Origin: Microbacterium sp. MF43
Lineage (GTDB): Bacteria; Actinomycetota; Actinomycetes; Actinomycetales; Microbacteriaceae
NCBI RefSeq assembly: GCF_012847295.1
Contig: NZ_JABBDY010000005.1
Span: 124,001-188,000, forward strand
DNA: 64,000 nucleotides
Direction: 5' to 3'
In this document: positions 23,252-32,063 of the stretch, piece after piece
Numbering within the stretch: the first letter of the stretch is position 1
How the letters are laid out: every line of letters starts with the position of its first letter
Translations under genes and position numbers: made by a program
The notes under the pieces: generated by a model
The model's input: only the letters and a program-made list of their open reading frames with translations
Database searches by the model: none
What the model was told of the DNA's origin: nothing

Positions 23252-24940
23252 ATGCCCGAAGGACAGGTGCTGGAGTTCTCAGGTGCGACGAAGCGCTTCG
23301 GCCGGGTGACGGCCGTCTCGGAGTTCACGGCACGGGTCGAGCCGGGTCTGGTGACCGGCTTCCTGGGTCCGAACGGCGCCGGGAAGACGACCTCGCTGCG
23401 CCTGCTGCTCGGGCTGGTGCGTCCGTCGTCGGGAGCGGCGACGATCGGCGGGGTCCGCTACGGCAAGCTGAAGCACCCGCTGCAGACGGTGGGCGCCGTG
23501 CTCGAGGCATCCAGTTTCCACCCCGGCCGCACCGGGCACGCGCACCTGCGGGTGTACGCGCAGGCCGCGCGCATCCCGACATCCCGCGTCGACGACGTGC
23601 TCGGGCTGGTGGGGCTCGAAGACGCCGCAGGGCGCAAGGTGGGCGGCTACTCGCTCGGCATGCGGCAGCGGCTCGGGCTCGCCTATGCGCTGCTCGGCGA
23701 CCCGGGCGTCCTCGTGCTCGACGAACCCACGAACGGGCTCGACCCCGAGGGCATCAAGTGGATCCGGGGCTTCCTGCGACAGCTCGCGCGCGAGGGGCGG
23801 ACGGTCTTCGTGTCCTCTCACCTCCTCGCCGAGGTGCAGCAGACGGTCGACGCGCTCCTCATCATCTCGGCGGGCCGGCTGGTGTTCCAGGGCTCGCTCG
23901 AGGAGCTCTCCGACCCGTCCGAGCAGGCCACGGTCGTCGACTCGGCCGACCGCGCGGCCCTCGCCGAGGCGCTGCGCGGCGCCGGCATCCCGTTCGAGGT
24001 GCTGCGGTCCGGGCTCACGGTGCGCGGTATCGAGCCGGTCGATGTGGGCCTGGCCGCGGCGGCCGCGGGCGTGCCGCTGTCGGCGCTCCACAAGCGCGGC
24101 CCCGCCCTCGAGGAGGTCTTCCTCGATCTCGTCAACGGCACGCGCGTGCACGCGAGCGCCTCGGGCATGCGGCTGGATGACGTGATCCCGGCGATCGAGT
24201 CCGGTCCGATCACGGTCCTCGTCGCCGAGGAGCAGGTTCCGGATGCCTCGGCCGCCGCGCGCGACGACTCGGCGCCCCGCAGCGGTGAGCCCGGCGACGA
24301 GCCGTCGGCGGACGACGAAGATCTCCCCGAGGCGCGTCCCGATCAGACGGCGTCGGCGGCCGCGGAACTCGACGCCGAGGCGTCGTTCGCCGTCGCCGGC
24401 ACGGGCGTGGTGGACATCATCCCCGCCGAGGAGCGGGAGGGTGAGCCGACGGGCGACGAACCCGCCGAGGGCGGTGAGGTCCGTGTCGTCGACGGCGTGG
24501 AGGGTGACGCCGTCGACGACGGCGAAGTCGAAGACGTCGATCGCGAGGACGGCGATGTCGAGAGCGAGCCCGACGACATCCCCGAGGGCGACGAGGGGCC
24601 TGAAGCCGACGATCGGTCGTGGGACCGGTACGTCAAGACCGACGCCGACCTCGAGGCGGACCGGTTCTTCGCGGCGTTCGACCGCGCCGCCGCCGCCGAG
24701 GCCGAGGAGCGCGCCGCCGCGGAGCGCGCCGCCGAGGCGGCCGCGGAGGATGGCGCCGCGGAGCGCCTCGCCGAGGACGGCGCGTCGACCGATCAGGACG
24801 AGGTGCCCGGAGCCGACCCCGGAGGCGAAGCCGACGAAGGGCCCGCACCCGAAGCCGAAGCCGGCACCGCGCCCGAGAGCCAGGAGGACGAGGCATCCGA
24901 TCCCGAATCCCGACCCGACGAGGGAGGTGAGCAGCGATGA
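23252..24940 (+). CDS. ABC exporter ATP-binding protein with a long acidic C-terminal tail
   Basis: A 562-residue protein. Residues 1-300 form an ordinary ABC-2 type ATPase: Walker A GPNGAGKT (39-46), signature YSLGMRQR, Walker B VLVLDEPTNGLDPEG and switch His in SSHLL. From about residue 330 to the end it carries some 230 residues very rich in Glu, Asp and Ala, with only one ordered-looking stretch (DRSWDRYVKTDADLEADRFFAAFDRA, about 455-480). Typical ATPases of this family stop near 310. The stop overlaps the permease start (ATGA). SD AGAGG lies 6 bases before the ATG. Confidence 0.88.
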   Translation: MPEGQVLEFSGATKRFGRVTAVSEFTARVEPGLVTGFLGPNGAGKTTSLRLLLGLVRPSSGAATIGGVRYGKLKHPLQTVGAVLEASSFHPGRTGHAHLRVYAQAARIPTSRVDDVLGLVGLEDAAGRKVGGYSLGMRQRLGLAYALLGDPGVLVLDEPTNGLDPEGIKWIRGFLRQLAREGRTVFVSSHLLAEVQQTVDALLIISAGRLVFQGSLEELSDPSEQATVVDSADRAALAEALRGAGIPFEVLRSGLTVRGIEPVDVGLAAAAAGVPLSALHKRGPALEEVFLDLVNGTRVHASASGMRLDDVIPAIESGPITVLVAEEQVPDASAAARDDSAPRSGEPGDEPSADDEDLPEARPDQTASAAAELDAEASFAVAGTGVVDIIPAEEREGEPTGDEPAEGGEVRVVDGVEGDAVDDGEVEDVDREDGDVESEPDDIPEGDEGPEADDRSWDRYVKTDADLEADRFFAAFDRAAAAEAEERAAAERAAEAAAEDGAAERLAEDGASTDQDEVPGADPGGEADEGPAPEAEAGTAPESQEDEASDPESRPDEGGEQR

Positions 24941-25755
24941 GCCTTGCCGCAGCCACCCGCTCCGAGACCACCAAGCAGTTCTCGACCGGGATGTGGTGGA
25001 TCCTCGCGCTCGTGCTGGTCGTGTACGTCGGCTCGACCGCCGCCGCGCTCGGCTTCGTCTTCTCCGCGGCCGCATCGGGCTCGCTTCCGGGCAACGCCCC
25101 GCCGCTGCCCGAAGAGGGGCTCGCGCCGATCCTGTACAGCACGGCGACATCGGTCGGCTACGTCTTCCCACTTCTCATCGGCACGCTCATGGTCACGGCC
25201 GAGTTCCGCCACAAGACCCTGACGCCGACGTTCCTCGCCACGCCCCAGCGCGGGCTCGTGCTGTGGGCGAAGCTCTTCGTCGGCATCCTGCTCGGAGCCC
25301 TCTACGGCGTCATCGGCATCGCCGCATCGGTGGGCGCGTCGGCCGGCTTCCTGGTCGGCTACGGCCTCGAGACCGAGCTCACGTCGCCGGACACCTGGGC
25401 GCTGCTGGGACGGATGCTGCTGGCCTACGCGCTGTGGGTGCTGATCGGCATCGGCGTCGGAGCGCTCGTGCGCAACCAGGTCGGAGCGATCGTCGGCGTG
25501 CTCGTCTTCACGCAGTTCCTCGAGCCGGTCGGCCGCGCGGCCGCGGCGTTCGTGGACGGGCTGTCGGACGTGACGCAGTACCTCCCCGGCGCCGCCGGCG
25601 ACGCGCTGGTGGGGGCGAGCGTGTTCACCGCCGGTATGGGCGGTGTCGAGACGGCCGCGCTCGAGTGGTGGGCGGGCGGACTCGTCCTGCTCGGCTACGC
25701 TGTCGTGCTCGTGCTGCTCGGGTATCTGCTCAGCTGGCGCCGCGACGTCAGCTGA
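24937..25755 (+). CDS. ABC-2 type transporter permease
   Basis: A 272-residue integral membrane protein with six hydrophobic segments (about 20-45, 65-85, 110-135, 150-180, 185-205 and 235-260). It forms the membrane half of the exporter with the preceding ATPase, to which it is translationally coupled by a 4-base overlap. The motif AEFRHKTLTPTFLATP after the second segment is typical of ABC-2 permeases related to bacteriocin or antibiotic self-protection exporters. Substrate is not predictable. Confidence 0.88.
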   Translation: MSLAAATRSETTKQFSTGMWWILALVLVVYVGSTAAALGFVFSAAASGSLPGNAPPLPEEGLAPILYSTATSVGYVFPLLIGTLMVTAEFRHKTLTPTFLATPQRGLVLWAKLFVGILLGALYGVIGIAASVGASAGFLVGYGLETELTSPDTWALLGRMLLAYALWVLIGIGVGALVRNQVGAIVGVLVFTQFLEPVGRAAAAFVDGLSDVTQYLPGAAGDALVGASVFTAGMGGVETAALEWWAGGLVLLGYAVVLVLLGYLLSWRRDVS

Positions 25756-25798
25756 CCGCGCAGCTGGTCGACCGGGGCCGCGTGTGGTCGTGGTCTCG

Positions 25799-26275
25799 TC
25801 AGACGGCAGGAGCCGCGGCAGGAGCCGCGGCGGGAGCCTTGCGCGCCCGGGGCTTGCGCACCGGTGCGACCGGAACGGCGCCCGTCTCGGCCGCGATCTC
25901 GACGACGTCGGCCGCTTCGTCGGCACCCTCGACCCGCAGCGCCTGCACGAGCGCGAGGCCGTGGCGCGTGGTGAGGATGATCCGCTGGAACTCGGGGTGA
26001 CCCTCGAGGTCGATCACGACACTCGGGCGACGACGGCGGATGATCGCGAAGTCCTCGGCGCCGGCCGACTTCCAGGTGCCCATCGCGACCACGCCGCGCA
26101 GGTGCGTGCCGGGGCTGGGCACGCCGCGCAGCCAGGTCCACGCGTCATCGGTGAGCTGGACCTTCGAGATCGCCGACCGCTCGATCACGACATTCCCCTT
26201 GCGGAATGCCATGGCGCGCTCGGCTCCGGACAGCACGATCTCGAGCTGCGTCGAATCCAGCAGCAAGGTCACCAT
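25799..26275 (-). CDS. Hypothetical protein, possible PH-like domain
   Basis: A 158-residue cytoplasmic protein. Residues 1-115 alternate short beta strands (LEIVLSGAERAMAFRKGNVVI, then VVIDLEG and RIILTTRHG), suggestive of a bacterial PH-like barrel, ending in a helix (ALVQALR). The final 40 residues are a basic Ala/Pro/Lys-rich tail (RKPRARKAP) that might bind nucleic acid or membrane. I do not recognise a named family. CAGACT lies 6 bases before the ATG, similar to other leaderless genes here. Confidence 0.7.
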   Translation of the reverse strand: MVTLLLDSTQLEIVLSGAERAMAFRKGNVVIERSAISKVQLTDDAWTWLRGVPSPGTHLRGVVAMGTWKSAGAEDFAIIRRRRPSVVIDLEGHPEFQRIILTTRHGLALVQALRVEGADEAADVVEIAAETGAVPVAPVRKPRARKAPAAAPAAAPAV

Positions 26276-26379
26276 GCGACTAGTCTGCCAGCGGCCGCCC
26301 CCACGCGCCGAGCCTTTTGCTTACAGGAGGGCAACGATCGACGGCCCCGAGCGTCGACGGGCGGTGCGAGACTGGTTCG

Positions 26380-28839
26380 GTGACCTCCGTGGCATCCTCC
26401 GTCGCCTCGCCGCCGGAGACCGCCCTCTCGCTCGCACGCGCGGCAGCCGGTGCGCGACTGGACGCCGACGATGCCGCCGCGCTGCTCGCCGCGACGCACG
26501 AGGATTTCGATCGGCTGCTCGACCTCGCCGCCGCTGCGCGCGACGCCGGGCTCGAGGCATCCGGCCGCCCCGGGATCCTCACCTACTCGCGCAAGGTGTT
26601 CGTCCCGCTCACCACGCTGTGCCGCGACCGGTGCCACTACTGCGTGTTCGTCGACACACCCGGGCAGCTGCTGAAGAAGCACAAGCCCGCCTTCATGTCA
26701 CCCGAACAGGTGCTCGCCGTGGTGCGGCAGGGCCAGGCGATGGGCTGCAAAGAGGTGCTGCTCACCCTCGGGGACCGCCCGGAGGACCGCTGGCCCGAGG
26801 CCCGCGCATGGCTCGACGAGCACGGCTACGCGTCGACACTCGACTACGTCGGCCACATCGCCCGACTCGTCACCGAACAGACCGGCATGCTCGCGCATCT
26901 GAATCCGGGCGTGATGTCGGCCGACGAGCTGCGGATACTGCGCCCCGTGGCGCCGTCGATGGGAATGATGCTCGAGACGACGTCGCGCCGGCTGTTCGAG
27001 GAGCCCGGCCAGGTGCACTTCGGCTCGCCCGACAAGGACCCGGCGGTGCGGCTCGCCGTGATCGACGACGCCGGGCGTGAACGCATCCCGTTCACGACGG
27101 GAATCCTCGTCGGCATCGGCGAGACCCCGCGCGATCGCGCGGAGTCGCTCGTGGCGATCCGCGACGCCCACGAGCGTCACGCGGTGAACGGTCAGGGGCA
27201 CGTGCAGGAGGTCATCGTCCAGAACTTCCGGGCGAAGCCGCGCACGGCGATGCAGGCGGCTCCCGACGCCGAGCTGCGGGAGTACGTCGCGGCGGTCGCC
27301 GTGGCGCGGCTCGTCATGGGACCGCGCATGCGCATCCAGGTGCCGCCGAACCTGTCGGACCCGGACGAGTTCGCGCTTCTCGTTCGGGCCGGCGCCGACG
27401 ACTGGGGAGGTGTCTCGCCGCTCACGGCGGACCACGTCAACCCCGAGCGGCCCTGGCCGCACCTCGACGACCTCGCCGCGCGCACCGCCGCGCTCGGCTT
27501 CGAGCTGCGGGAGCGGCTCACCGCACAGCCGGAGTTCGTGCTCGCCGCCGAGACGTGGCTCGACGCGGCGATGCGCGCGCCGGTCGCCGCTCTTGCCGAC
27601 CCGGAGACCGGCCTCGCCGCCGCCGGTTCGTCCCGCGCGGATGCGGAGGGCCCCTCGGGTCGTGAGGCGTTTCGGCTCGATCGCTCCGCTCCCCCGCTCG
27701 ACGACCGGACAGCCGCCCCCCGGTCGTCGAGCGAGCGAAGCGAGACGAAACGCGCCGCCCCGACCAACGCCGTCCGCCGCATCGCCGAAGTCGCGGCATC
27801 CGACCCGCTCGCCCTCGACGACGCCGAGTGGATCGCCCTGCTCGAGGCGACGGGCTCCGACCTCGACGCGCTCACCGCGACCGCCGACGACGTCCGCCGC
27901 TACACGGTCGGCGAGGCCGTGAGCCTGGTCGTCAACCGGAATCTCACGTCGTCGGGCCTGCGTGCGCGCTCGACCGATGACGCCACGACGTTCACGCTCG
28001 CCGACGCCGCGGCGGTCGCCGCCGACGCGTGGGATCTCGGTGCCACGGAACTGTGCGTGCAGGGGCGGCTCCCCGACGACGAGGACCCGCGAGGCTACCT
28101 CGACCTCGCGCGCGCGGTGAAGGCTGCGGCGCCCGGCATCCACCTGCATGCCTACCGACCTCAGGACGTGCGCGACCTCGCCGTCCGGGGCGGACTCGGA
28201 CTCGGCGGGGCGCTCGCCGCGCTGCGCGACGCCGGAGTCGATACCGTGCCCGGGACCGGCGTGAAGATCCTCAGCGAACGCGTCCGACGCCTGATCGCGC
28301 CCGACGACCTCGACATCGACCTCTGGATCGAGGGCATCACGGCCGCCCACGGCCACGGCTTCCGCTCGACGAGCGTCCTCTTCTACGGCCATGTCGAGAC
28401 GGCGGCCGAGCGGGTCGCGCATCTGCGCGCGCTGCGCCGGATCCAGGACGAGACCGGCGGATTCACCGAGTTCGTGCCGATCCCCCTTCCCGCCCCGGCG
28501 GGCGGGGTGCCGCTCGTGGCGGGTCGCTCCAGCATCGACGAGCACCGCGCGATGGTGGCGGTGTCGCGGCTGGGGCTGTCGGGGAGCATCCCGCACGTGC
28601 AGATCCCCTGGACGCGCGTGGGCCGCGAGGTGGCCGCCGTCCTGCTGCGATCCGGCGGCGACGACCTCGGCGGCACACTCCTCGACGGCCGCGTGAAGCC
28701 CGAGGCGGGGATCGAGTTCGGGCAGGAGCTTCCGGTCACGGATGCCGCGGCGATCGCCGCCCGCCTCTTCCGGCCCTTCCGTCAGCGCACCACCGACTAC
28801 CGCGAGCCCGCGCCCGACCGGAAGGCGCGGTGGCGATGA
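26380..28839 (+). CDS. fbiC: Bifunctional FO synthase FbiC (CofG/CofH), CofH half lacking the radical-SAM cysteines
   Basis: FbiC makes FO, the deazaflavin of coenzyme F420, from tyrosine and a riboflavin precursor. The 819-residue protein starts at GTG 26380. The CofG half (about 1-410) is complete: CRDRCHYC gives the CxxxCxxC motif at Cys81, Cys85 and Cys88. A linker at 430-458 is encoded by a palindromic repeat. The CofH half (about 465-819) aligns with FbiC through VVNRN, ELCVQG, IHLHAYRP, DTVPGTG, LFYGHVE and GGFTEFVPIPLP. However, after VVNRN the expected Cys-containing stretch is replaced by LTSSGLRARSTDD, with no cysteine. CofH activity is therefore doubtful. It heads an overlapping operon. 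Confidence 0.9.
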   Translation: MTSVASSVASPPETALSLARAAAGARLDADDAAALLAATHEDFDRLLDLAAAARDAGLEASGRPGILTYSRKVFVPLTTLCRDRCHYCVFVDTPGQLLKKHKPAFMSPEQVLAVVRQGQAMGCKEVLLTLGDRPEDRWPEARAWLDEHGYASTLDYVGHIARLVTEQTGMLAHLNPGVMSADELRILRPVAPSMGMMLETTSRRLFEEPGQVHFGSPDKDPAVRLAVIDDAGRERIPFTTGILVGIGETPRDRAESLVAIRDAHERHAVNGQGHVQEVIVQNFRAKPRTAMQAAPDAELREYVAAVAVARLVMGPRMRIQVPPNLSDPDEFALLVRAGADDWGGVSPLTADHVNPERPWPHLDDLAARTAALGFELRERLTAQPEFVLAAETWLDAAMRAPVAALADPETGLAAAGSSRADAEGPSGREAFRLDRSAPPLDDRTAAPRSSSERSETKRAAPTNAVRRIAEVAASDPLALDDAEWIALLEATGSDLDALTATADDVRRYTVGEAVSLVVNRNLTSSGLRARSTDDATTFTLADAAAVAADAWDLGATELCVQGRLPDDEDPRGYLDLARAVKAAAPGIHLHAYRPQDVRDLAVRGGLGLGGALAALRDAGVDTVPGTGVKILSERVRRLIAPDDLDIDLWIEGITAAHGHGFRSTSVLFYGHVETAAERVAHLRALRRIQDETGGFTEFVPIPLPAPAGGVPLVAGRSSIDEHRAMVAVSRLGLSGSIPHVQIPWTRVGREVAAVLLRSGGDDLGGTLLDGRVKPEAGIEFGQELPVTDAAAIAARLFRPFRQRTTDYREPAPDRKARWR
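27667..27753. repeat. In-frame palindromic repeat inside fbiC linker
   Basis: Left arm 27667-27708 (GCGTTTCGG to CGACGACCGG) and right arm 27720-27753 (CCGGTCGTCGAGCGAGCGAA to GACGAAACGC) are inverted copies of the sequence also found at 1668-1750 and 46792-46827. The reading frame passes through without a stop and adds about 29 residues, many of them Arg and Ser, between the CofG and CofH domains. Confidence 0.8.
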
Positions 28840-30326
28840 TCCCGTCCACCACACGCGTCGAGGTCGCGATCGTCGGAGCCGGATTCGCCGGCCTCGGCAT
28901 GGCGATCGCGCTGCGGCGCGCGGGCCGCGAGGACTTCGTGCTGCTCGAGCGGGCGACCTCGATCGGCGGCACGTGGCGCGACAACACCTACCCGGGGGTG
29001 GCGTGCGATGTGCCGGCGCACCTCTACGGCTTCGCCACCCATCCGAACCCGCGGTGGTCGCAGGAGTTCGCACCCGGCGCCGAGATCCGCGCGTACCTCG
29101 AGGACGTCGCCGCCGCCGAAGGGCTGGGCGGCCGCCTGCGGCTGGGAGCGGCGATGCAGTCGGCGGACTGGGATGCCGAGCACGAGGCGTGGCGCATCGG
29201 CACCTCGCAGGGGACGGTGCTCGCCGACGCGCTCGTCCTCGCCTGCGGGCGCCTGACCGAGCCGTCGATCCCCGAGATCCCGGGTCTGGCCACCTTCACC
29301 GGTCCCCTCTTCCACTCGGCCCGCTGGGACCACTCGACCGACCTCGCCGGACAGCGCGTCGCCGTGGTCGGAACGGGCGCGAGCGCCGTGCAGATCGTGC
29401 CGCGGCTCGCCGAGTGCGCGGCACACGTCACCCTTTTCCAGCGCACGCCCGCGTGGATCGTTCCGCGCGGCGGCGGGGCCTTCACGCCCGAGCAGCAGCG
29501 CACGTTCGCCGAGCGGCCGGATGTCCTCGCCGCGCTGCGGGCGGAGCTGTACGCCGAGGGCGAGGCACGCTTCGCGTCGCGGTCGGGGGATGCCTCGGCT
29601 GCGGCATCCGCTCGCGACGCCGCCGTGGCCCACCTCGCCGCTTCCGTCAGCGACCCGGCCCTGCGGGCCGCGCTGACCCCCGACTACGCCTTCGGCTGCA
29701 AGCGTGTACTGCTGTCGGACGACTTCTACCCGGCGGTCGCGTCGGAGGCCGTGACCCTCGTGACCGGCGCGCTCGCGCGCGTGGACGGCTCGGCCCTCAC
29801 GGCCGCCGACGGCACGCGGCACGAGGTCGATGCCATCGTGCTGGCGACCGGCTTCGCCTCGACCCGGCAGCCGTACGCCGACCTGGTCCGCGGCGAGCAC
29901 GGCGAGACGCTCGCACGGCACTGGTCGCTCGGCATGACCTCGTTCGCGTCCACGGTCGTCGCCGGGTTCCCCAACCTCTTCGTGCTGAACGGCCCGAACG
30001 CGTCGCTCGGGCACTCGTCGTCGGTGCTCATGATCGAGGAGCAGGCGGCGTACGCGGTCCGCGTGCTCGCCGCTCGTGCTGAGCACGGTGGCGTGCTGAG
30101 GCTCGAGCCCGCCGCCGAGGCGGCGTACACCGACGAGATCGCGGCGGCCGCGGCATCCACACCCTGGCTCACCGGCGGCTGCCGCAACTGGTACGTCGAC
30201 GAACGCTCGGGCCGGCTGACGCTGCTGTGGCCGGGCACGGTCGACGCCTTCCGCTCACGCCTCGCCCGCGCCGACGGCTCGGAGTTCGAGGCGCTTCCCG
30301 CACCTCTCGAGAGGAGACTCGCATGA
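28836..30326 (+). CDS. FAD-dependent Baeyer-Villiger-type monooxygenase
   Basis: A 496-residue class B flavoprotein monooxygenase. The FAD Rossmann motif is GAGFAG (14-19), NADPH motif GTGASA (179-184), and between them the BVMO fingerprint FxGxxxHxxxW as F154, G156, H160 and W164. GGTWRDNTYPG and the ATG motif (LATGF) are also present. It would use NADPH and O2 to insert oxygen into a ketone or oxidise a heteroatom. It is coupled by ATGA overlaps to fbiC upstream and fgd downstream, an unusual position for such an enzyme inside an F420 operon. The substrate is unknown. Confidence 0.9.
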   Translation: MIPSTTRVEVAIVGAGFAGLGMAIALRRAGREDFVLLERATSIGGTWRDNTYPGVACDVPAHLYGFATHPNPRWSQEFAPGAEIRAYLEDVAAAEGLGGRLRLGAAMQSADWDAEHEAWRIGTSQGTVLADALVLACGRLTEPSIPEIPGLATFTGPLFHSARWDHSTDLAGQRVAVVGTGASAVQIVPRLAECAAHVTLFQRTPAWIVPRGGGAFTPEQQRTFAERPDVLAALRAELYAEGEARFASRSGDASAAASARDAAVAHLAASVSDPALRAALTPDYAFGCKRVLLSDDFYPAVASEAVTLVTGALARVDGSALTAADGTRHEVDAIVLATGFASTRQPYADLVRGEHGETLARHWSLGMTSFASTVVAGFPNLFVLNGPNASLGHSSSVLMIEEQAAYAVRVLAARAEHGGVLRLEPAAEAAYTDEIAAAAASTPWLTGGCRNWYVDERSGRLTLLWPGTVDAFRSRLARADGSEFEALPAPLERRLA

Positions 30327-31336
30327 CGGTTCCCATCCGGTTCGGCTACAAGGCCTCTGCCGAGCAGTTCGGCCCCACCGAGCTGCTCGACTACGCCGTC
30401 CTCGCCGAGGAGGTCGGCTTCGATTCGGTCTTCATCTCGGACCACCTCCAGCCGTGGCTGCACGAGGGCGGCCACGCTCCCGCGTCCGTCCCCTGGCTCG
30501 GTGCCGTCGGGGCGAAGACGTCGAGGGTGCTGATCGGCACCTCGGTGCTGACCCCGACGTTCCGCTACAACCCGACCGTCGTCGCGCAGGACTTCGCGAC
30601 CCTCGGCGTGATGTACCCCGGCCGGGTCATCCTCGGGGTGGGCACAGGCGAGGCGCTCAACGAGGCGAACCTCGGCATCGCCTGGCCCGATCCGCCGGAG
30701 CGCTTCCAGCGGCTCAAGGAGGCGATCGGGCTGATCCGCCGGCTGTGGTCGGAGGATCGCGTGAACTTCGACGGCACCTACTATCACGCGAAGAACATCA
30801 CGATCTACGACAAGCTGCCCCAGCCGGTGCCCATCTACGTCGGCGCGGCAGGCCCCGCCGCGACGCGTCTCGCCGGGCGCATCGCCGACGGATTCATCAC
30901 CACCTCGGGCAAGAAGCGCGAGCTCTACACCGACACGCTGCTGCCCGCGCTGCACGAGGGGCTCGAGAAGGCCGGACGCGCCCCCGACGCCATCGACACC
31001 CTGATGGAGATCAAGGTCTCGCTCGACAGGTCGATCGACGCGGCGAAGGAGAAGACCCGGTTCTGGGCTCCGCTCGCGCTCAGCCCCGACGAGAAGATGG
31101 GCGTGGACGACCCGATCGAGATGCAGCGACTCGGCGAAGAGCTGCCGATCGAGCGTGCGGCCTCGCGGTTCATCGTGTCGGACGACCCCGACGAGCACGT
31201 CGAGCGGATCTCCTGGTACGTCGACCTCGGGTTCCGGCACCTGGTCTTCCACGACCCGGGTCACGACCAGGAGGCCTTCCTCCGCCGGTACGGCGACGAG
31301 ATCCTGCCGCGCCTGCGTGCGAAGTACGGCGCATGA
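30323..31336 (+). CDS. fgd: F420-dependent glucose-6-phosphate dehydrogenase
   Basis: A 337-residue LLM-class TIM-barrel enzyme that reduces F420 with glucose-6-phosphate. It parallels mycobacterial Fgd1 along its whole length: LGYKASAEQF-like start (RFGYKASAEQFGPTEL), SDHLQPW with the catalytic His41 and Trp45, TSVLTPTFRYNP, GVGTGEALNE with Glu110, TSGKKRELY, RFWAPLAL and HLVFHDPGHDQ. Residue numbers are one higher than in Fgd1 (His40, Trp44, Glu109). It overlaps the genes on both sides by 4 bases, preceded by SD GAGGAG. It supplies F420H2 to other enzymes. Confidence 0.93.
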   Translation: MTVPIRFGYKASAEQFGPTELLDYAVLAEEVGFDSVFISDHLQPWLHEGGHAPASVPWLGAVGAKTSRVLIGTSVLTPTFRYNPTVVAQDFATLGVMYPGRVILGVGTGEALNEANLGIAWPDPPERFQRLKEAIGLIRRLWSEDRVNFDGTYYHAKNITIYDKLPQPVPIYVGAAGPAATRLAGRIADGFITTSGKKRELYTDTLLPALHEGLEKAGRAPDAIDTLMEIKVSLDRSIDAAKEKTRFWAPLALSPDEKMGVDDPIEMQRLGEELPIERAASRFIVSDDPDEHVERISWYVDLGFRHLVFHDPGHDQEAFLRRYGDEILPRLRAKYGA

Positions 31337-32040
31337 GGGGGATCTTCCGCCGGCGCAAGGACCCGCGAGGCGCCGACGCGCAGGAGGCGCGCCGGGGCGA
31401 CCTCTCCGACGCCCCCCGCCCGCGCTGGGTCGTCGTCATCCCGGTGAAGCGCGCGACTCAGGGCAAGTCGCGCCTCGCCGTGGACGGCGCCGATCGTGCC
31501 GAGCTCGCCCGGGCGATCGCGCTCGACACGATCGAGGCGGCCGCGCGCTGCGAAGACGTCGTCCAGGTCGTCGTGGTCTCGGACGACCCGGCCCTCGCGC
31601 GCGAGTCCGCGATGATCCCGGCGCTGCGCTTCGTGCCCGAGGGTGAGCCGCGCGGGCTCGACGCCGCGATCGCGACGGGCTTCGCGCAGATCGACCCCGC
31701 GGGCCGGATGCCTCGTGCCGCCCTCCTCGGCGACCTTCCCGCGCTGCGGCCTCCCGATCTGTCCGAGGCGCTGCGGGCCGCGGCATCCGTCTCCCGCTCT
31801 GTCGTGGCCGACACGGAGGGGACCGGCTCGACGCTGGTGACCGCGAGCGCCAGCGTCGAGTGGGCATCCTCTTTCGGCGACGGGTCGTTCGCGCGTCACG
31901 TGGCGCTGGGCTGCGCGGCGCTGTCGATTCCGGATGCCTCGACCCTCCGTCGCGACGTCGACACCGCCGGGCAGCTCGAGGCTGCACGCGCTCTCGGCCT
32001 CGGCCCGCGGACCACCGCGCTCCTCGCGCGCTCGGCCTGA
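31333..32040 (+). CDS. fbiD: Phosphoenolpyruvate/2-phospholactate guanylyltransferase (CofC/FbiD)
   Basis: A 235-residue nucleotidyltransferase that activates PEP or 2-phospholactate with GTP, giving the substrate for FbiA in F420 assembly. It has a basic N-terminal extension of about 30 residues, then VVVIPVKRATQGKSRLA (nucleotide-binding loop), VVSDDPALA, GLDAAI and LLGDLPALRPPDL with the metal-binding Asp. It ends the fbiC-BVMO-fgd-fbiD operon, with an ATGA overlap. Confidence 0.92.
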   Translation: MRGIFRRRKDPRGADAQEARRGDLSDAPRPRWVVVIPVKRATQGKSRLAVDGADRAELARAIALDTIEAAARCEDVVQVVVVSDDPALARESAMIPALRFVPEGEPRGLDAAIATGFAQIDPAGRMPRAALLGDLPALRPPDLSEALRAAASVSRSVVADTEGTGSTLVTASASVEWASSFGDGSFARHVALGCAALSIPDASTLRRDVDTAGQLEAARALGLGPRTTALLARSA

Positions 32041-32051
32041 GCATTCCGCAC

Positions 32052-32057
32052 TAGCCT
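32052..32057 (+). promoter_or_regulatory. Putative -10 box of the cupin gene
   Basis: TAGCCT is 6 bases upstream of the ATG at 32064. Confidence 0.5.
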
Positions 32058-32063
32058 GGCGGC

